Source: SCRD01 sp046705285
GTDB taxonomy: Bacteria; Acidobacteriota; Terriglobia; UBA7540
Direction of reading: 5' to 3'
Assembly: GCA_046705285.1 (NCBI GenBank)
Contig: JBJKQK010000239.1
Location: 1 to 9,401, forward strand
DNA: 9,401 nucleotides
The notes beneath the pieces were generated by a model that ran no database searches, was not told where the DNA came from, and saw only the letters and a program-made list of their open reading frames with translations. Below are positions 7,011-9,401 of the stretch, one piece after another. Position 1 is the first letter of the stretch. Each line of letters starts with the position of its first letter. The position numbers and the translations under genes are program-made.

Positions 7011-7021
7011 AGCCGTCAGTT

Positions 7022-7894
7022 CTAGATTTCGCCGAGACTTTCTTCCAGGTTTGCGGCGTCCACCGAGTCAACAATTTCCTCAAAATTCTTGGTCTTGACC
7101 ACGGTAATGGGCGCGAAAAGGTCGTTCTGCCGAAGGTTGACAGCCCGGAGGCGAACCAGTTCCAGCAGGGCCAGGAGCAATGCGATAAGAGCCTGCCGCC
7201 AGACGTAGCCTGCAACAAGCTCTTCGATGGGGACCGCCCCCGTGCGCTCGCGCATCACCTGCTTCACATGCTCCAGCATTTCCCGAACGGTGACCTCTTC
7301 GTGCGGGACCCGAATCTGCGGGCGTTTCTTGGCCCGCTCGAGGATTTCGCGGAACACTGAGATCAGATCAAATACCGAGACGGCAAAGCCCGGCTCGTCT
7401 TCGGCTTCAGTAAACTCCCCAATTCCAGGATGCGACCAGGTTGCCTCCTCCACCGTCCGCTTTGACTTCAGCATCTCTGCGGCATTCCTGAATTGCTCAT
7501 GTTCAAGCAGACGCTGGACAAGTTCGGCGCGCGGGTCGCCTTCCTGCTCTTCGGCGGGAGCCTCCGGGTCCGGCGGCAGCAGCATGCGCGACTTAATGTA
7601 AATCAGCGTTGCCGCCATCAGGATGAACTCGCCGGCAACATCGATGTTCAATTCTTCCATCAGCCGAAGATAGTCAAGATACTGGCGCGTAATCTTGGCG
7701 ATCGGGATGTCATAAATGTTGATTTTCTGCTTTCGAATGAGGTCAAGAAGAAGGTCTAGCGGCCCTTCATAAGCTTCCAGTTTGACTGGCGGCGCCGGTG
7801 TGTCGGCTCGGGTGGCCCGCTTTGACGGCTCCCCAGCGCCTTCCTTTCCGATTTCTCCCGGCGTTTCCGGATTGGGTATGCGATTTTCATCCAT
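7022..7894 (-). CDS. scpA: Segregation and condensation protein A (ScpA), kleisin
   Basis: ScpA (290 residues) is the kleisin that bridges the SMC heads and carries ScpB in the chromosome condensin complex. Seen: a disordered, charged N-terminal extension (1-36); the family's opening signature YEGPLDLLLDLIRKQKINIY (42-61) with DIPIAKIT; the helical block ATLIYIKSRMLLPP (95-108); an acidic middle section (109-122); and a C-terminal winged helix that ends ALLELVRLRAVNLRQNDLF (242-260), the part that contacts the SMC head. Length is a little above the usual 240-260 because of the N-terminal extension. ATG 7894 follows the trpS stop by only 3 nt, so coupling to trpS translation is likely. A start further inside would remove only the non-conserved leader; the first ATG is kept because the gene spacing favours it. 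Confidence 0.95.
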   Translation of the reverse strand: MDENRIPNPETPGEIGKEGAGEPSKRATRADTPAPPVKLEAYEGPLDLLLDLIRKQKINIYDIPIAKITRQYLDYLRLMEELNIDVAGEFILMAATLIYIKSRMLLPPDPEAPAEEQEGDPRAELVQRLLEHEQFRNAAEMLKSKRTVEEATWSHPGIGEFTEAEDEPGFAVSVFDLISVFREILERAKKRPQIRVPHEEVTVREMLEHVKQVMRERTGAVPIEELVAGYVWRQALIALLLALLELVRLRAVNLRQNDLFAPITVVKTKNFEEIVDSVDAANLEESLGEI

Positions 7895-7897
7895 TAC

Positions 7898-8899
7898 TTA
7901 TGCCAGATTCGCTGCCGCTCTCACTTCGGCCATGGTGGTTTGCGCCACGCACCTGGCCTTTTCAGTGCCTGCAGCCAGAATGTCCCAGACCTTTTTCGGG
8001 TCACCTTCGTAGACTCTGCGCCGTTCCTGGATGGGGCCGAGGAACTCATTCAGGTGATGAGCCATCATTTTCTTGCAGTCGACGCAACCAAGTTCCGCCG
8101 TCCTGCATTCGCGATCGACGCGCTCAATCACTTCCGGAGGCGAGAAGAGCTTGTGATGGTCGAACACCGGGCACACCTCAGGATTTCCTTTATCATACCG
8201 CCGCTTGCGAGCGGGATCAGTCATCATGCCGCGAACTTTCTTGTCGACCACCTCCGCAGGGTCGGATAGAAAAATCGCGTTGTCATAGCTTTTGGACATC
8301 TTGCGCCCGTCAGTGCCGCGCAACCGCGGGCTGGGCGTCAGCAGGGATTGAGGCTCCGGGAAGATCTCTCCATAAAACTGGTTGAATCGCCTGGCAATTT
8401 CGCGGGTCAATTCCACGTGCGGCACCTGGTCCTCGCCGACCGGGACGTAGCCGGCTTTGTACATCAGGATATCTGCGGCCTGCAAGACCGGATAGCCGAG
8501 AAAGCCGTAAGTGTGCAGATCCCGGCCCAGCAGGTTGTCCAGTTGCTCTTTGTAGGTGGGCACTCTTTCCAGCCAGCCAAGCGGCGTCACCATCGAGAAC
8601 AGCAGGTGCAATTCGGCATGCTCCGGCAGGCGCGATTGCACAAAGAAGGTCGCCTTCTGCGGATCGAGACCTGCGGCCAGCCAGTCGGTCACCATCTCCT
8701 GGATGTTGGTTTGCAAAGCCGATGTATCGGCATATTCGGTGGTCAGCATGTGCCAATCCGCCACGAAATGGTAGCTCTCATAACGGTCCTGGAGCTTGAT
8801 CCAGTTCTGGAGTGCTCCCACCAGGTTGCCCAGGTGCAACTTGCCTGTAGGCCGCATGCCGCTCAGCACTCGCGGCCGCTTGTTTTCCGGCTGTGCCAT
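7898..8899 (-). CDS. trpS: Tryptophanyl-tRNA synthetase, with a four-Cys iron-sulphur-type motif
   Basis: This 333-residue class Ic synthetase charges tRNA-Trp with tryptophan in the cytoplasm. Seen: VLSGMRPTGKLHLGN (11-25), whose HLGN is the HIGH-type ATP motif; YHFVADWHMLTT (43-54); GYPVLQAADILMYKA (135-149); VPVGEDQVPHVELTREIARRFN (152-173); and KMSKS (200-204). All catalytic landmarks are present and length is normal. Residues 243-275 carry Cys243, Cys265, Cys272 and Cys275 (C-x21-C-x6-C-x2-C), very close to the pattern that binds a [4Fe-4S] cluster in Thermotoga maritima TrpRS. The open frame extends to 9097, but homology begins at MAQPENKRPRVLSG, and GGGA lies 9 nt before ATG 8899, so the shorter start is chosen. 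It is the first gene of a probable operon with scpA, scpB and the pseudouridine synthase; its leader holds an inverted repeat (8923-8960). Confidence 0.96.
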   Translation of the reverse strand: MAQPENKRPRVLSGMRPTGKLHLGNLVGALQNWIKLQDRYESYHFVADWHMLTTEYADTSALQTNIQEMVTDWLAAGLDPQKATFFVQSRLPEHAELHLLFSMVTPLGWLERVPTYKEQLDNLLGRDLHTYGFLGYPVLQAADILMYKAGYVPVGEDQVPHVELTREIARRFNQFYGEIFPEPQSLLTPSPRLRGTDGRKMSKSYDNAIFLSDPAEVVDKKVRGMMTDPARKRRYDKGNPEVCPVFDHHKLFSPPEVIERVDRECRTAELGCVDCKKMMAHHLNEFLGPIQERRRVYEGDPKKVWDILAAGTEKARCVAQTTMAEVRAAANLA

Positions 8900-8922
8900 A
8901 GGATGACGTCCCTGCTGTCTCG

Positions 8923-8960
8923 GCCGCAGGAGCGGCACGAACTGCTTGCTTTCCTGCGGC
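8923..8960 (-). repeat. Perfect 9-bp inverted repeat in the trpS leader
   Basis: GCCGCAGGA (8923-8931) and TCCTGCGGC (8952-8960) are exact reverse complements separated by 20 nt. In the trpS mRNA this would be a GC-rich hairpin ending about 24 nt before the start codon, close enough to affect ribosome access. No T-run follows, so it is not an intrinsic terminator; no T-box core or tryptophan-codon leader peptide was recognised. Confidence 0.4.
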
Positions 8961-9015
8961 AGAACCAATTCCCCATCGTAACATAGGGATGAGCTAAACG
9001 CGAAGAGCGGGCAGC

Positions 9016-9040
9016 GCAGACCGCCGAGGTTGCGGTCTGC
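9016..9040. repeat. Perfect 9-bp hairpin between divergent genes
   Basis: GCAGACCGC (9016-9024) and GCGGTCTGC (9032-9040) are exact reverse complements around a 7-nt loop. Read on the plus strand, a TTTT (9052-9055) follows after 11 further bases, too far for a standard terminator. It could be an operator, a transcript hairpin or a barrier between the two divergent units. Confidence 0.4.
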
Positions 9041-9053
9041 GACCGCCGGCCTT

Positions 9054-9082
9054 TTGCTGGCAGCGCGGCACAAGCCGATAAC
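9054..9082 (+). promoter_or_regulatory. Weak sigma-70-like promoter candidate
   Basis: TTGCTG (9054-9059) and GATAAC (9077-9082) are spaced by 17 nt and match the -35 and -10 consensus at 3 and 4 of 6 positions. Transcription would begin near 9089, just ahead of the first pairing segment of the leader at 9092. The match is weak; position and spacing are the main support. Confidence 0.22.
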
Positions 9083-9091
9083 AAGTACCCT

Positions 9092-9163
9092 CGGCACCGG
9101 TTTCGTGCCGTGGGACTTTTGCGGATCACCGACGAACCCACGGCATTGGAGGTGATGCCGTGG
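9092..9163 (+). promoter_or_regulatory. Overlapping alternative hairpins, switch-like leader
   Basis: Four segments can pair in competing ways. Segment 1 CGGCAC (9092-9097) pairs with GTGCCG (9105-9110). Segment 2 GTGCCGTGGG (9105-9114) pairs with segment 3 CCCACGGCAT (9137-9146) over 10 positions with one G-U. Segment 3 (9138-9146) pairs perfectly over 9 bp with segment 4 ATGCCGTGG (9155-9163). The 3:4 loop (9147-9154) holds GGAGG, and its stem holds GTG 9160-9162, the start of a small ORF. So 1:2 would favour 3:4 (start paired), while 2:3 would free the start. The pairing is seen directly; a regulatory role is inferred. It matches no riboswitch class I know. Confidence 0.4.
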
Positions 9164-9321
9164 CTACCAAACTTCCTGAAAACTTCTTGCAGGCGGGGCC
9201 GGCGCGCGACATAATGGCTTCCGTGCTTGCGTCTGGATTGCTCACAGTGGTCTGTCTCCAGCCAACCGTTCCGCCAGCGTGGTCATCTCAACTCCGGGCA
9301 ATTACCCACTGGCCCCAATAA
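9160..9321 (+). CDS. Possible small ORF (53 codons), GTG start
   Basis: The frame runs from GTG 9160 to TAA 9319-9321. GGAGGTG (9148-9154) lies 5 nt before the start, a good Shine-Dalgarno placed in a hairpin loop. The product would begin MATKLPENFLQAGPARD and has one hydrophobic stretch, SVLASGLLTVVCL (21-33), short for a membrane helix; the C-terminal part has two Trp. I recognise no family. It ends 30 nt before the next start at 9352, so it could be a small protein or leader peptide ahead of that gene. An overlapping ATG at 9155 opens only 19 codons. It may equally be non-coding; the ribosome site is the only strong evidence. Confidence 0.3.
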   Translation: MATKLPENFLQAGPARDIMASVLASGLLTVVCLQPTVPPAWSSQLRAITHWPQ

Positions 9322-9340
9322 CAGTCCTGCCAATCAATTC

Positions 9341-9347
9341 AAGGAGG
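9341..9347 (+). promoter_or_regulatory. Strong Shine-Dalgarno for the terminal gene
   Basis: AAGGAGG matches the anti-Shine-Dalgarno almost fully and sits 4 nt before ATG 9352. It is the best ribosome binding site in the window and decides that start; most other genes here have weak ones. Confidence 0.7.
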
Positions 9348-9351
9348 AATT

Positions 9352-9401
9352 ATGGCAAGGGCGTGCCGCTTCCAGTTTCACCTTGGACCTTTCCGCGCCG
9401 C
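9352..9401 (+). CDS. 5' end of an unidentified plus-strand gene (3' end outside window)
   Basis: ATG 9352 follows a strong Shine-Dalgarno (9341-9347), and the frame stays open to the window edge. Only 16 residues plus two bases are visible, beginning MARACRFQF and containing HLGPFR. This is too little to assign a family; the start is basic, with no hydrophobic core yet visible. It is divergent from trpS and lies downstream of the switch-like leader and the small ORF, so it may share their transcript. Confidence 0.55.
   Translation, partial: MARACRFQFHLGPFRA

Larger units (their letters stand above)
8900..9159. other. Intergenic region upstream of divergent trpS, rich in inverted repeats
   Basis: No credible protein gene is seen in these 260 nt on either strand; the open frames here are extensions or shadows of trpS with no family resemblance. 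The region holds a 9-bp inverted repeat in the trpS leader (8923-8960), a 9-bp hairpin (9016-9040), a weak plus-strand promoter candidate (9054-9082) and a set of overlapping hairpins (9092-9163). No clear trpS promoter could be assigned. Confidence 0.5.

Noticed and set aside
7798..8385. Plus-strand open frame of 195 codons
   Set aside because: It is antisense to trpS and scpA, Cys/Arg/Pro-rich in the manner of shadows, and has no domain.
8900..9000. T-box riboswitch or Trp-codon attenuator for trpS
   Set aside because: No T-box core sequence, terminator with T-run or leader peptide with tandem Trp codons was seen on the minus strand.
8900..9097. 66-residue N-terminal extension of TrpS
   Set aside because: TrpRS homology begins at the ATG at 8899. 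The extension has no family resemblance and crosses the leader inverted repeat.
9155..9214. ATG 9155 opening a 19-codon frame, as an alternative start to GTG 9160
   Set aside because: It lies only 2-3 nt after the Shine-Dalgarno and soon reaches a stop, so it is less plausible than the GTG frame.

Overview
The window is a gene-dense stretch of bacterial chromosome made almost entirely of housekeeping genes. It reads as moderately GC-rich. The order trpS-scpA-scpB-pseudouridine synthase, together with the general style of the proteins, suggests a soil-type bacterium, perhaps an Acidobacteriota relative. That placement is an inference from memory of gene order and style; no 16S gene or other marker is present. 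I see no transposase, phage gene, CRISPR array, tRNA or rRNA.

Layout, plus strand, 1-3704: the 3' end of one D-2-hydroxyacid dehydrogenase gene is followed, 66 nt after its stop, by a complete gene of the same superfamily. That second protein has lost the usual catalytic Glu. A 150-nt gap with a perfect 15-bp palindrome precedes a SpoU/TrmH-family RNA 2'-O-ribose methyltransferase gene, which overlaps the start of rarA (replication-associated AAA+ ATPase) by 4 nt (ATGA). rarA then converges on a minus-strand gene, with a terminator-like hairpin between the two stops.

Layout, minus strand, 8899 down to 3750: trpS, scpA, scpB and an RsuA/RluB-type pseudouridine synthase are packed with gaps of 3, 11 and 13 nt and look like one operon. 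After a 117-nt gap comes a lone hisC with its own TATAAT box, then a small CoA-binding-fold protein. The operon combines tRNA charging (TrpRS), chromosome organisation (the ScpA/ScpB partners of SMC) and rRNA modification (RluB-like), a growth-linked set.

Layout, 8900-9401: this stretch lies between the divergent trpS and a new plus-strand gene that starts at 9352 behind a strong Shine-Dalgarno. It is rich in inverted repeats. One 72-nt section holds four complementary segments that can pair as 1:2, 2:3 or 3:4, the layout of an attenuator or translational switch. Its last hairpin puts a GGAGG in the loop and a GTG start of a 53-codon ORF in the stem.

The observations I rate highest are the conserved four-Cys pattern of an iron-sulphur-type TrpRS, the switch-like leader at 9092-9163, and the dehydrogenase with Tyr at the catalytic Glu position. 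I found no convincing evidence for a wholly new multi-gene system.
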